Assembly (NCBI RefSeq): GCF_014646075.1
Contig: NZ_BMMT01000017.1
Location: 62,001 to 126,000, forward strand
Source of the DNA: Saccharopolyspora thermophila
GTDB taxonomy: Bacteria; Actinomycetota; Actinomycetes; Mycobacteriales; Pseudonocardiaceae
Reading direction: 5' to 3'
DNA length: 64,000 nucleotides
Positions 1 through 8,525 of this stretch are shown one piece after another. Positions within the stretch are counted from its first letter, which is position 1. Every line of letters begins with the position of its first letter. The translations under genes were made by a program, and so were the position numbers. A model generated the notes under the pieces. The model searched no databases, had not been told where the DNA came from, and saw only the letters and a list, made by a program, of their open reading frames with translations.

Positions 1-1
1 G

Positions 2-1540
2 TTGCTGGTGGTGTGGGCCTGCACCCATGAAACCCCGTCGGTGCAGCACGGTGTCGAGATCACCTACGACGAGAACGGCCACAGAACCACCACCCACTAC
101 GAGGAGACGCGCAACGCGGACGGCACCACCGTCACCCGCTATGAGGACGGCAGAACAGTCATCTCCGACTCCGACGCCGAGGGCAACGCGCTCACCAGCA
201 GCATCGGGGTACTGATCGGCTTCGTCTGGTTTCCCCTCTTCGGCGGTTGCGCCGTGTACTGGGCGGCGAGGTCCGGGCTGTGGCTGGGCGAGATCCACCC
301 GCTGCTCGGGCCGATCGGTTCGGTCTCGTTGACGGTGCTGATCGCCGGCCAGGAGATGGCCGAGCTCGACGCCAAGGGCGTGCCGTTGGTTTGGTGGTTG
401 GTGCTGCTCGGCTGCGGAGTCGCCGGGATGCTGGTGCTCGCGGCATTCGAGTTCCGGCGGGCGCGGGTGGTCGGCTTCCGGATTCGCGGCGGGCCGGACC
501 CGGTGCCGCAGGACAGCGCTGTCGTGCGGCCCGAAGCGCCGCGCCGCTGGCGGCGGATGCGTGGCATCGCGGCAGCTGTCGGCACGTTCTTCGCGGTCGT
601 GGGACGCGGGATCGCCAAGCCGTTCGCCCGCGTCGTGCCGCGAAAGCGGACTCCCGCACCCACCACTGCGACGAAGACCCAGCCGGGAATGTTCGCCGTG
701 GTGGTCATGCCGTGGTTGACAGCCAGATACCTGTTCAAGCCCGAAGTCGGGTCGCTGCCGCGGGATCGCCTGCTGGATCGGCTCGGCTTCTGGCGCACCG
801 TGGCCGGGTTGGTCGTCGTCGTGGCCACCACGGTCGGATTCCGGGGCCCGGTGGATCTGGCCTGGGACCTGACGACGAAGGGGCTCGCCACCATCGGGCT
901 TGCCGTGTTCATCACGCCGCTGCCGATCCTGCTGGCGCTCGACGCGCGGCGCAACGGCAACGGGCCGCAGCTGTGGCAGGGGTTCGTGCGGATGGTCCAG
1001 CGGGCCGTGGTCGCGTTGGTCGTGGCCATTCCGCTGCCGATCGGGATCATCATCGGCTGCGTGGCGGTGTTGATCGCCGTTGTCGCCGCCTTCCCGACCG
1101 GTCTGCTGGCGTTGCCGCTGGTTCTGCTGGGCGTCCTCGCGTTGCTGTGGTGCGTGCCGTTCGTGGTCTGCACGTTCTACTGGGCCGTGCGCACCTGCTT
1201 GTGGATGAGCGAGGTCAACCCACTGCTGGCGCCGCTGGCGGGCACCGTGTTCGCGGTGTCGATCAGCATCCAGGAGTTCGTCGAGGGCGACACCAAGAAC
1301 GTTCCGTTCGCGTTGTGGCTCGCGCTGAACATCTTCGGGCTGGTCACCACGGTGTTGCTGGGCATCGCCGAGTACCAGCATGCCCGGTCACTCGGTTACC
1401 GGCTGCTGCGCTTGCAGGAACCGGTTGCGGCGTCGGACATGTCACCGCAGCAGGGTGCGGGGATCGTCCGCCCGGTGCTGCGCGACCTGGGTCGCCTGGC
1501 CCGCGACCACTACCGGTACGTCCGGGAGACGGACCGGTAG
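2..1540 (+). CDS. Membrane protein with an internal duplication, 5' end probably outside window
   Basis: The reading frame is open to the left edge; the first usable start is a TTG at base 2, so the true start may lie upstream. About 512 residues are visible. A polar N-terminal stretch (residues 1-65, rich in Thr, Asp and Glu) precedes two hydrophobic blocks at about 68-160 and 380-475, separated by a basic linker and further membrane segments around 260-345. The two blocks look homologous: both have a YWA-R--LW-(G/S)E(I/V)-PLL-P core, a -QE--E-D-K-VP- loop and a closing E(F/Y)-(R/H)AR--G(F/Y)R. I recognise no family. It is probably a multi-pass cytoplasmic-membrane protein of unknown role. 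Confidence 0.6.
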   Translation: MLVVWACTHETPSVQHGVEITYDENGHRTTTHYEETRNADGTTVTRYEDGRTVISDSDAEGNALTSSIGVLIGFVWFPLFGGCAVYWAARSGLWLGEIHPLLGPIGSVSLTVLIAGQEMAELDAKGVPLVWWLVLLGCGVAGMLVLAAFEFRRARVVGFRIRGGPDPVPQDSAVVRPEAPRRWRRMRGIAAAVGTFFAVVGRGIAKPFARVVPRKRTPAPTTATKTQPGMFAVVVMPWLTARYLFKPEVGSLPRDRLLDRLGFWRTVAGLVVVVATTVGFRGPVDLAWDLTTKGLATIGLAVFITPLPILLALDARRNGNGPQLWQGFVRMVQRAVVALVVAIPLPIGIIIGCVAVLIAVVAAFPTGLLALPLVLLGVLALLWCVPFVVCTFYWAVRTCLWMSEVNPLLAPLAGTVFAVSISIQEFVEGDTKNVPFALWLALNIFGLVTTVLLGIAEYQHARSLGYRLLRLQEPVAASDMSPQQGAGIVRPVLRDLGRLARDHYRYVRETDR

Positions 1541-1557
1541 CGGAATCGGCCAGCCGG

Positions 1558-2172
1558 TCAGCGGCGTGCGGCCCTGAGGTAGTTCGTCGAGGCCGGGAGG
1601 TAGGCCAGGATCAGGAAAACCGTCATCGCCAGCACCGCCACACCGGCCTGGGCGTAGCCCCACAGGTCGAACGACGTCGGGATCCCCATGTCATAGGACT
1701 GCTCGATGTAGCTGCGCAGCGCGCCCATGCCCAGCGCTGCGCCGATGAGTCCGAGGACGCCGGACACCAGCCACAGGATTCCCAGCACCGTCAGGAAAGC
1801 CCGCGCGCCGCTGCTGCCGCGGTGCATCTTGATGCCGCACACCACCCAGAGCACGGTGCAGATCAGGAACAGCACGAGCAGTGCGATGAATCCGCCCGTG
1901 CCCACCACGACGGCGCCTTCCGCGGCGGTGCGGATGCCGTCCGTGGACGACTCGCCGTTGGTCTTGTTGATGCTGCCGTCGATGATGCTGTTGAGCCAGC
2001 CGAGCGTGGTCAGGAAGTTCACCGCGAGCAGGACGATCGCCAGGACGGGCGCGATGATCGCGATCAGCAGCGCAGCGGTCAGCGAGCCTGGCCGCTTCAT
2101 GGTGCCGCCGGTCGGGAATCCGGGCTGCCCGGGCGGAAAACCCGCATGGCCGGGACCTTGGGGGTTCGTCAC
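1558..2172 (-). CDS. Small four-helix membrane protein, unknown function
   Basis: 204 residues from a GTG start. A Pro/Gly-rich cytoplasmic tail (GFPPGQPGFP near residue 12) precedes about four hydrophobic segments (roughly 30-55, 95-120, 128-150 and 170-195). This tail-plus-helices layout is common in uncharacterised actinobacterial membrane proteins. It converges with the upstream membrane protein gene, 17 bases apart. No catalytic motif is visible and I do not assign a function. Confidence 0.65.
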   Translation of the reverse strand: MTNPQGPGHAGFPPGQPGFPTGGTMKRPGSLTAALLIAIIAPVLAIVLLAVNFLTTLGWLNSIIDGSINKTNGESSTDGIRTAAEGAVVVGTGGFIALLVLFLICTVLWVVCGIKMHRGSSGARAFLTVLGILWLVSGVLGLIGAALGMGALRSYIEQSYDMGIPTSFDLWGYAQAGVAVLAMTVFLILAYLPASTNYLRAARR

Positions 2173-2275
2173 GGCCCACTAGCTTAGGACGGCTGCCTGG
2201 CCGCCCCGCGCCGGGCGGTCGTGGCTGACGAGTTCCGCTGATGCGGGGGAGCGGGCGCCCGCTCCCCCGCCCCGG

Positions 2276-2713
2276 TCAGTGCCGCGGCGGCTTCATCCGC
2301 AGCGGCACGCCCAGCATGTTCAGCGCGTTGATCAGCGCCACCTGGGCGACCAGGTGGCCGAGCTCCGCTTTGTCGGGGAACTGCTTGCGCGCCTCGTCCC
2401 ACAGCTCGTCGTCGACGTGGCGCTGTGTGGTGACGGCCTCGGCGTAGGCCAGCGCGGCACGTTCCCGCTCGTCGAACAGCTCCGACTCCCGCCACACCGG
2501 TAGGTGTGTGAGCCGGTCCTCGGTCTCCCCGCTGCGCCGCGCCTCCGCGGCGTGCTTGTCGACGCAGTAGACGCAGCCGTTGACCTGCGACACCCGCAGC
2601 TTCACCAGCTCCCGGACCTTCTCCGCCAGCGGGCCCTTGCGAATCGCGCCGTCGGCCTGACGGAACGCCAGGTACGGTTCCGGTGCCGCTTCGGACATGT
2701 TCAGGCGTGCCAT
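2276..2713 (-). CDS. Carboxymuconolactone decarboxylase / AhpD-like protein
   Basis: 145 residues starting at an ATG preceded by a strong GGGGAGAGG ribosome site. The AhpD-like signature is clear: C47-x2-C50-x3-H54 in the GCVYCVDKH segment, with the upstream V-E-LVKL helix typical of the family. Such proteins act as peroxidase-linked thiol reductases or small-molecule decarboxylases; which applies here cannot be told from sequence. The gene lies 49 bases downstream of an ECF41-type sigma factor on the same strand. ECF41 sigma factors are known to be linked to, and to control, COE genes (carboxymuconolactone decarboxylase, oxidoreductase or epimerase), so this is very probably that sigma factor's target. 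Confidence 0.85.
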   Translation of the reverse strand: MARLNMSEAAPEPYLAFRQADGAIRKGPLAEKVRELVKLRVSQVNGCVYCVDKHAAEARRSGETEDRLTHLPVWRESELFDERERAALAYAEAVTTQRHVDDELWDEARKQFPDKAELGHLVAQVALINALNMLGVPLRMKPPRH

Positions 2714-2762
2714 CGTGTCCTCTCCCCGTTCGGTGGGTTTCTCGCCAGGGAGACGAGGTGAC

Positions 2763-3653
2763 CTATCCGGGTGTGACCGCCTGGAGGTGGGTGAGCTTCT
2801 CGGGGTTGAGCACCCGCCGGTAGGCGATGATCCGGCCGTCGGCGAAGTCGAACGTGTCGACCGCGAACACCCGGCCCATCCGGTGGAACAGCAGCGCCGG
2901 TTCGCCGCCCACCTCGACGAGGTCGATGCGGTTCGGCGCCCAGCGGCGACCGACCCGCACCAGCACCCCCGCGATGCGCTGACCACCGCGGATCAGCTTG
3001 CGCGCGGCGTGGACCTGCCCGCCGCCGTCGGTCGTGTAGACGGCGTCCGGGTGCATGAGCGACACCAGCGTGGCGAGATCCCCGGTCTCGTAGGCGGCCC
3101 GGAAGGCCGTGACCAGCCGTTCTCGCTCCGCCCGGGTCAGCGGCGCGGGCTCCCGCTCCTCGGTGACGCGCCGCCGCGCCCGCGACGCCAGCTTGCGGGC
3201 TGCGGCCGGTGAGCTGCCAAGCACCTCGGCGATCTGGCCGAACTCGACGCCGAAGACGTCGTGCAGCACGAACGCCACCCGCTCCGGCGGGCTCAACCGC
3301 TCCATGACCAGCAGCATCGCCGTGCCCACCGACTCGTCGACCAGCACCGGTTCGGAGGCGTCCGAACCGGTCAGCAGCGGTTCCGGCAGCCACGGGCCGA
3401 CGTAGCTCTCCCGGCGCACCCGCGCCGACTTGAGGATGTCGTAGGCGCGCCGCGCGGCCACGGTCACCAGCCACGCCCGAAGGTCGGCGACCTCGCCCAG
3501 GTCGGCGCCCGCGGCGCGCAGCCACACGTCCTGCACGACGTCCTCCGCGTCGGCCACGCTGCCCAACAACCGGTACGCCACGCCGAACACCGCCGGCCGG
3601 TGCTCCGCCCACCCCGCCACCAACGCCTCGGGTGCCGCCATCGCTTCGTCCAC
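2763..3653 (-). CDS. ECF41-type RNA polymerase sigma factor with SnoaL-like C-terminal domain
   Basis: 296 residues from a GTG (an in-frame ATG lies at base 3641). Sigma region 2 is at about 15-85 (DAEDVVQDVWLR near 35-46) and region 4 at about 115-165, followed by a SnoaL/NTF2-like extension of about 120 residues. All three signatures of the ECF41 group are visible: WLPEP at 88-92 between the sigma domains, DGGGQ at 209-213 and NPEKL at 283-287. In this group the C-terminal extension acts as a built-in regulator in place of a separate anti-sigma factor, and none is encoded next to it. The downstream AhpD-like gene is the expected COE partner. Confidence 0.9.
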   Translation of the reverse strand: MDEAMAAPEALVAGWAEHRPAVFGVAYRLLGSVADAEDVVQDVWLRAAGADLGEVADLRAWLVTVAARRAYDILKSARVRRESYVGPWLPEPLLTGSDASEPVLVDESVGTAMLLVMERLSPPERVAFVLHDVFGVEFGQIAEVLGSSPAAARKLASRARRRVTEEREPAPLTRAERERLVTAFRAAYETGDLATLVSLMHPDAVYTTDGGGQVHAARKLIRGGQRIAGVLVRVGRRWAPNRIDLVEVGGEPALLFHRMGRVFAVDTFDFADGRIIAYRRVLNPEKLTHLQAVTPG

Positions 3654-3778
3654 GATGACGTGAGGTTACGCCCGCCCCGGACGGACCCGGCCCCGGTGCC
3701 CAGGCAGAGTGCCCGGGATGCTGTGCTGCGCAAGGGGCGCGGGAAGCAACCTGCGCGCGGGCGGGGCGTCTTTTGAGC

Positions 3779-4831
3779 ATGAACACCGATGAGTACCGGA
3801 ATGACTGGAGCGCCCGCGCGCCGCGCCCTGCGACGCGTGCCGCGGCGCCGCGCCCGGAGACTCCGGCCCGCGCGCCGCGGCGTTCCCGTCGGCGGGTGAT
3901 CGTCGCGGTGCTGCTTGTCGTCCTGCTGTTCCCGCTGGTGTTCGGCGGCTGGCTGTGGTTCCACGCGGACGCGGCGATCCACCGCATCGACGCCTTCCCC
4001 GACTACCCGGGGCGCCCGGCGGCGGGCGCGGGCACGAACTGGCTGATCGTCGGCTCGGACAGCCGCGAGGGACTGGACCCGGAGACGGCGGAGCAGCTGC
4101 ACGTCGGCGACGCGGACGGCCAGCGCACCGACACGATCCTGATCGCGCATCTGCCGGACAACTCCACCGCCCCGACGCTGGTCAGCATCCCCCGCGACTC
4201 GCAGGTGCCGATCCCGGGCCACGGCCGCGACCTCATCAACGCGGCCTTCGCGATCGGCGGCCCGCACCTGCTGGCCCGGACGGTGGAGCAGGCGACGGGC
4301 CTGCGCATCGACCACTACGCGGAGATCGGCTTCGGCGGCTTCGCGCAGATGGTGGACGCGGTCGGCGGTGTCGAGATGTGCCTGGACCAACAGATGCACG
4401 ACGACAAGACCGGTCAGACCCTGCCGGCCGGGTGCCAGGAGCTGGACGGGGCGCAGGCGCTGACGTTCGTCCGGATGCGCTACAGCTCGGCCACCCCGCG
4501 CTCCGACCTGGACCGCGTGGCCAACCAGCGCAGGTTCATCGGCGCCCTGGCGTCGGAGGCGTCGAGCTTCGGCACCCTGGTCAACCCGTTCGCCACCTAC
4601 CAGCTGGCGGACGCCGGGGCGTCGGCGTTGACGATGCTCGAGTCCGACGGTCTGGGCGACCTGCTGTCGCTGGCCTGGGCCATGCGGGGCATCTCGTCCG
4701 GCGAGGTGGTGACCACGACGGTCCCGGTGACCGACAGCTCCGCCCACCAGTGGCACAAGCAGAGGGCGAGCGAGCTCTTCGACGCCCTCAGCACCGACGC
4801 GCCGGTGCCCGAGGACGTGATTCTGCGGTGA
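3779..4831 (+). CDS. LytR-CpsA-Psr (LCP) family cell-wall ligase
   Basis: 350 residues from the ATG; a TTG two codons upstream is possible. A Pro/Arg/Ala-rich cytoplasmic tail of about 38 residues leads to one transmembrane helix (40-61) and an extracytoplasmic LCP domain. LCP hallmarks are present: NWLIVGSDSR near residue 91, RTDTILIAHL, SIPRDS, the INAAF turn, and RMR---------D--R--NQ-R which contributes the arginines that hold polyprenyl pyrophosphate. LCP enzymes move glycopolymers (arabinogalactan, teichoic acid or capsule) from lipid carriers to peptidoglycan. The gene is monocistronic by spacing and divergent from the ECF41 gene. Confidence 0.9.
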   Translation: MNTDEYRNDWSARAPRPATRAAAPRPETPARAPRRSRRRVIVAVLLVVLLFPLVFGGWLWFHADAAIHRIDAFPDYPGRPAAGAGTNWLIVGSDSREGLDPETAEQLHVGDADGQRTDTILIAHLPDNSTAPTLVSIPRDSQVPIPGHGRDLINAAFAIGGPHLLARTVEQATGLRIDHYAEIGFGGFAQMVDAVGGVEMCLDQQMHDDKTGQTLPAGCQELDGAQALTFVRMRYSSATPRSDLDRVANQRRFIGALASEASSFGTLVNPFATYQLADAGASALTMLESDGLGDLLSLAWAMRGISSGEVVTTTVPVTDSSAHQWHKQRASELFDALSTDAPVPEDVILR

Positions 4832-5142
4832 TGCTCGCGGGGTCGCTGCCCCGCTGCCGAAACTGACGTCGCCGACTGCTCATTGTCGTCGAAGCTCACC
4901 GGATTGGGCTAACGAAAACTACTCCGGGTAGTGGATTACGTTCCCTGGGTACCCGCACCATGGCGGGTCGGCACGAGCTTCTGCCGAATCTTTCCAAGCC
5001 CGTTCGGTGAGTGCGATTCGCGCGGCGCGGAGCAGTTGAGCACGCCGACGCGGACCGCGCACCGCCGTGACGGGTCAACGCACTCCACGCGCAACGCGAC
5101 GTCGGTGTTGCGCCATCCCCTCTGTCCGGAAGGCAACCGAGA
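4832..5142. other. Intergenic region upstream of the SSI gene
   Basis: 311 bases with no convincing gene; the short frames here have no ribosome site or recognisable protein. The only symmetry I see is a 5-bp-arm inverted repeat, ACTAC-TCCGG-GTAGT, at 4918-4932, which could be an operator but is short enough to be chance. The sequence just before the SSI start carries GGAAGG (5129-5134), a plausible ribosome site. Confidence 0.4.
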
Positions 5143-5523
5143 ATGTTGATCCGCACATCCATCGCAGCGACCGTGATCCTCGGCACCGCCCTGTTCCCGG
5201 CGGCCGCAACAGCGGCGCCGGCGGACGACTCCAGCGTCCTGCACCTGACGCTGACGACGCGGTCGGAAACCCGGACGGCGCTGCTCACCTGTCACCCGGC
5301 GGGCGGAACGCACGCCCACGCGAGCCTGGCCTGTGACCAACTGGACGCGGTCGACGGGGACTTCCGCCGCATGGCCCCGAACGCCAGGGTCTGCACGATG
5401 GAGTACGACCCGGTGACGGTGAAGGCCGAAGGCCGCTGGAAGGGCAACCCCTTCAGCGCCGAGGAGACGTTCTCCAACCCCTGCACGATGAAGGCCAAGA
5501 CCAGCGCGGTCTTCGAGTTCTGA
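5143..5523 (+). CDS. Secreted subtilisin-inhibitor-like (SSI family) protease inhibitor
   Basis: 126 residues. The N-terminal 24 residues are a typical Sec signal ending in ATAA. The mature part matches Streptomyces subtilisin inhibitor in layout: L-C-PAGGTH near 49-56, AC at 63-64, and the reactive loop CTMEYDPV at 84-91. Four cysteines (50, 64, 84, 114) would form the two family disulfides 50-64 and 84-114. By analogy with SSI, where the loop is CPMVYDPV, P1 is Met86 and P1' is Glu87. It is probably an extracellular inhibitor of subtilisin-like proteases. A bidirectional hairpin terminator follows directly. Confidence 0.92.
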   Translation: MLIRTSIAATVILGTALFPAAATAAPADDSSVLHLTLTTRSETRTALLTCHPAGGTHAHASLACDQLDAVDGDFRRMAPNARVCTMEYDPVTVKAEGRWKGNPFSAEETFSNPCTMKAKTSAVFEF

Positions 5524-5532
5524 TCCCCGCCG

Positions 5533-5559
5533 CCCACCGCCCCACGCCGGGGCGGTGGG
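5533..5559. terminator. Bidirectional terminator hairpin
   Basis: CCCACCGCCCC and GGGGCGGTGGG form a perfect 11-bp stem around a 5-base loop. It lies between the convergent SSI gene and P450 gene, where a shared terminator is expected. No clear U-tract. Confidence 0.75.
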
Positions 5560-5600
5560 GGCTCCCCAATGTGGAAGCCCACCCCTTTCGTGCGCCAGTG

Positions 5601-6869
5601 TCAGTTCGCGGCCGCGTGGTGTTCGTCGCTGACGGCAGGCGCGTCGTTGCCGAACAGGTTGACCGGAAGGGTCTTCAGGCGGCGGCTGATGAGGAACACC
5701 GGTTGCCAGGCCGGCTCGTCGTAACCCGGGCAGACGTTCGGGAAGCGGGAGAGCAGGATGCGGAAGAACTCGTCGCCTTCCATCCTCGCCAGCGCCGCGC
5801 CGAGGCAGTGGAACAGGCCGGTGGCGAATGCGACGTGCTTGTTCGGCGTCCGCGTGGCGTCGAACCGATCCGGGTCGGGGAACACTTCCGGGTCCCGGTT
5901 GGCGGCGCTCAGCGCCAGCAGGAACTGCTGCCCCGCTGGGAAGGAATATCCGGCGACCTCGACGGGCTCGGTGCTGAACCGGGTGATCATGGATGCCGGT
6001 CCGGCCAGCCGCAGCATTTCTTCAACCGCCCCTGGCGTCAGTTCCGGATTCGATTTCAGCAGTTCGAGTTGATCCGGGTTCTCGAACAGCTGCACCAGTC
6101 CGTTGGTGATCAGCCCGCCGGTCGTCTCGTGCCCGGAGAAGAGCAGCATCACGCAGTTGGACAGGATTTCCGGCTCGTCCACCACGCCTTCCCGCTCGGC
6201 GGCGACGAACATGCTGATCAGATCATCCCGGGGTGAACTCCGGCGCTCCTCGACCAGTTCCAGCATGTACTCCTGCATCGCCAGCAAACTGCGCTGGCAG
6301 GCCGCCAGCCGGTCGTAGCTGACGATTTCGGCGATCGCCGCGATGTCGGCCGACCAGGACAGCAGTTGCTTCCGGTTGTCGGGCGGAACGCCGAGCATTT
6401 CCGCGATGACGGCGGCGGGCAACGGATACGCGACGTCGGAGACCAGATCCATGCGCCCCTTCGGTTCCACCGCGTCGAGCAGTTCGTGCGTCAGCTCGCG
6501 CACCCGCGGTCGGAGCCGGTTCACCATGGCCGGCGTGAAATAGCGCTTGAGCAGCCCGATGAATCGCTGGTGGTCCGCGCTGTTGGTGTGCCCCATCCAC
6601 TTCTCGACGGCCCTGCGCAGCGGCATCAGCTCGGCCTGCTGCTCCGGGGTGAGCAGTCGCATGCCCTGCGTGAGGTTGGCGGGCGCCATCCGGTGATCTT
6701 TCAGCACGCTGACGATATCGGCATGCCGGGTGAGCAGAGCGGCGTCGAGTACGGGAACCCAGGCGATGGGCGTCCGCTCGCGAAGTTCGCGGAGTTCCGA
6801 AATGGGGTCCCGGCCCTTCTCGGGCGAGATCAGATCGTATACCGGAAACCGTGTCTCAGTACCGGGCAT
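5601..6869 (-). CDS. Cytochrome P450 of the diterpenoid cluster
   Basis: 422 residues; the ATG is chosen because GGAGGAG lies about ten bases upstream. Motifs: I-helix SGHETT (245-250) with the acid/threonine pair, ExxR at E284-R287, and heme-ligand Cys355 in FATGLFHCLG. The usual FGxGxHxCLG order is altered: the conserved His position is Phe353 and a His follows it directly before the Cys. Soluble class I bacterial type, so it needs a ferredoxin; the nearest one is encoded at the far end of the cluster. It is transcribed away from the GGPP synthase gene across a 473-base shared region. Probably oxidises the diterpene skeleton; the position is not predictable. Confidence 0.93.
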   Translation of the reverse strand: MPGTETRFPVYDLISPEKGRDPISELRELRERTPIAWVPVLDAALLTRHADIVSVLKDHRMAPANLTQGMRLLTPEQQAELMPLRRAVEKWMGHTNSADHQRFIGLLKRYFTPAMVNRLRPRVRELTHELLDAVEPKGRMDLVSDVAYPLPAAVIAEMLGVPPDNRKQLLSWSADIAAIAEIVSYDRLAACQRSLLAMQEYMLELVEERRSSPRDDLISMFVAAEREGVVDEPEILSNCVMLLFSGHETTGGLITNGLVQLFENPDQLELLKSNPELTPGAVEEMLRLAGPASMITRFSTEPVEVAGYSFPAGQQFLLALSAANRDPEVFPDPDRFDATRTPNKHVAFATGLFHCLGAALARMEGDEFFRILLSRFPNVCPGYDEPAWQPVFLISRRLKTLPVNLFGNDAPAVSDEHHAAAN

Positions 6870-7342
6870 GATGACTGCTTCTCCTCCTGGCCGCAGCAGC
6901 GTCCGGTGATGCGATGGCCAAGAGTACGTCATCTTCGTGCTGATTGTCGCTGGTGCGAACGGGTGTTTGGCCACTATTAGCGGTCGGGCGTTCGGGTGAG
7001 CGGAATACCGCTGTCCGGTCGAACAGCGTCGAAATGCTCGCACGTTGGTTGACTTTGCGTAGTCGCGTGTGCCCACCATCGGCCGCGTCAGCTGACACGT
7101 TCGGGTGCTTGCCAGGAAGTTCATCCACGGTGAAGATTGATCGCGATTCTCGCGGAAGTGGAAACGGCAGCCACAGGGTTGCGGGGGCAGTTGACTCTGG
7201 GGCCGTTGTGCATTTCGAGGCGCGTCCTCACAACTGACATTGCGCACCGGTGAACGAAAGTTTTCCGTCGGGTTCGGCGTGGAATGACACATGCGCCGGA
7301 CAACGCACGCATGTGCTGCTGGGGAAGGTGCGGTGAACGGCT
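6870..7342. promoter_or_regulatory. Divergent intergenic region between P450 and GGPP synthase
   Basis: 473 bases with no supported gene. It must hold promoters for both arms of the diterpenoid cluster. It is visibly less GC-rich than the flanking genes in places (for example 6930-7100). I find no long palindrome and no cluster-specific regulator gene nearby, so control may be by a distant regulator. Confidence 0.45.
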
Positions 7343-8494
7343 ATGTACGGAAACGGGCGGACCGTGCTGGCGCCACGGGAAAGCCGCGGGGAGATTCGGG
7401 CGCATTCGGAGTCCGAGCTCGTCGGGTTCATTGACCAGTCACTGCGGGACTTCACCGAGCCCTCGCTCGGACCGATCGCCGAGGTGCGGGACGGCGCGAT
7501 AGCGGGCCCGTTGGCAAGCATGGTGTTCGCCAGCGGCAAGCGGATCCGACCGCTGTTCGTGGTGTACGGTGCGGCGCTCGGCGGTGCGCGGGAATTGGAC
7601 GGCGCGCTCGCGCGGGTCGCGACGGCGCTGGAACTGTTCCACACCTTCGCGCTCATCCACGACGACATCATCGACAACGCCGAGACCAGGCGCGGCAGTC
7701 CCAGCCTTCACCGGATGTACGGTGCCGGCGCGGAGCCGCTGCCGGACCACGGCGAGCCGGAGCAGCAGGCGCGCAGCCTGGCCATCGTCGCCGGTGACCT
7801 GGTGCTGTGCTGGGCGGACATGCTGTTCCAGGCCGGGCTCGACGGCTGCCCGGGCGCGCGGGCCGCGCGGGCGCTGTTCGACCAGATGAAGACCGAGATC
7901 ATGGTCGGGCAGGCGCTGGACATCTGCTACGAGCGACGGCTGCGCGATCTCACCGAGGAGATCACGTCCAGGATCATCGAGTACAAGACCGCGCGGTACA
8001 CCTTCCTGCGCCCCATGCAGATCGGCGCCGCCATGGTCGGCGCGACCGACGAGGTGATCGACCGCTGCCGGCACCTCGCGCTCCCGCTGGGCCGGGCGTT
8101 CCAGCTGCGGGACGACCTCATCGGGGCGTTCGACGACGGGTCGGCGGGCAAGTCGGGGACGACCGATCTCGAGTGTGGCAAGCCGACCGAGCTCATGCGC
8201 TACGCCGTGGCCGCGGCCAGCCCGGCGGACGTGGACGCGCTGCTGCGCACCGTCGGGCGACCGGACATGGACCTGGCGGAGATCGAGCAGGTCAGGGAAA
8301 TCCTCATCACCTCCGGCGCGGTCAAGCACGTCACCGACGAGATCGAGAAGTCGACCAGTGCGGCGATGCGAGCGCTCCGGGAACTGGGCTGCGAGCCGTG
8401 GCTCGAGGAGCGCCTGGCCGCACACCTGGAGCGGTTGTCGGTCGAACCGAACGCGACGGAGATGTACCGGTCCAGGATCGGCAACCCGGTTTGA
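7343..8494 (+). CDS. Geranylgeranyl diphosphate synthase-type polyprenyl synthetase
   Basis: 383 residues. The enzyme condenses isopentenyl diphosphate with an allylic diphosphate. First Asp-rich motif DDIID at 107-111 within HDDIIDNAETRRG; GKRIRP near 65-70 is the family's IPP-binding segment; the second Asp-rich motif is DDLIG at 257-261 rather than DDxxD, a variant common in actinobacterial GGPP synthases. Being first in an operon with a class II diterpene cyclase makes C20 product (GGPP) much the most likely. The ATG is followed 31 bases after its stop by the cyclase gene. Confidence 0.9.
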   Translation: MYGNGRTVLAPRESRGEIRAHSESELVGFIDQSLRDFTEPSLGPIAEVRDGAIAGPLASMVFASGKRIRPLFVVYGAALGGARELDGALARVATALELFHTFALIHDDIIDNAETRRGSPSLHRMYGAGAEPLPDHGEPEQQARSLAIVAGDLVLCWADMLFQAGLDGCPGARAARALFDQMKTEIMVGQALDICYERRLRDLTEEITSRIIEYKTARYTFLRPMQIGAAMVGATDEVIDRCRHLALPLGRAFQLRDDLIGAFDDGSAGKSGTTDLECGKPTELMRYAVAAASPADVDALLRTVGRPDMDLAEIEQVREILITSGAVKHVTDEIEKSTSAAMRALRELGCEPWLEERLAAHLERLSVEPNATEMYRSRIGNPV

Positions 8495-8525
8495 CCCGAC
8501 CAGGCGCGAAACCAGGAGGGTGCGG

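Noticed and set aside
139..1173. Long minus-strand open frame opposite the first membrane protein
   Set aside because: Thr/Pro/Ser/Arg-rich translation with no domain; typical antisense shadow of a high-GC gene.
2714..2762. ECF41 promoter (TGTCACA-N16-CGTC) before the AhpD-like gene
   Set aside because: Only a GGTCACC is seen and no correctly spaced CGTC; not supported by the bases.
3464..4756. 430-residue minus-strand frame over the ECF41 and LCP genes
   Set aside because: Arg/Gly/Ala-rich shadow overlapping two clear genes.
6856..7128. 90-residue minus frame in the P450/GGPP synthase gap
   Set aside because: No ribosome site, low-complexity, overlaps the P450 start region.
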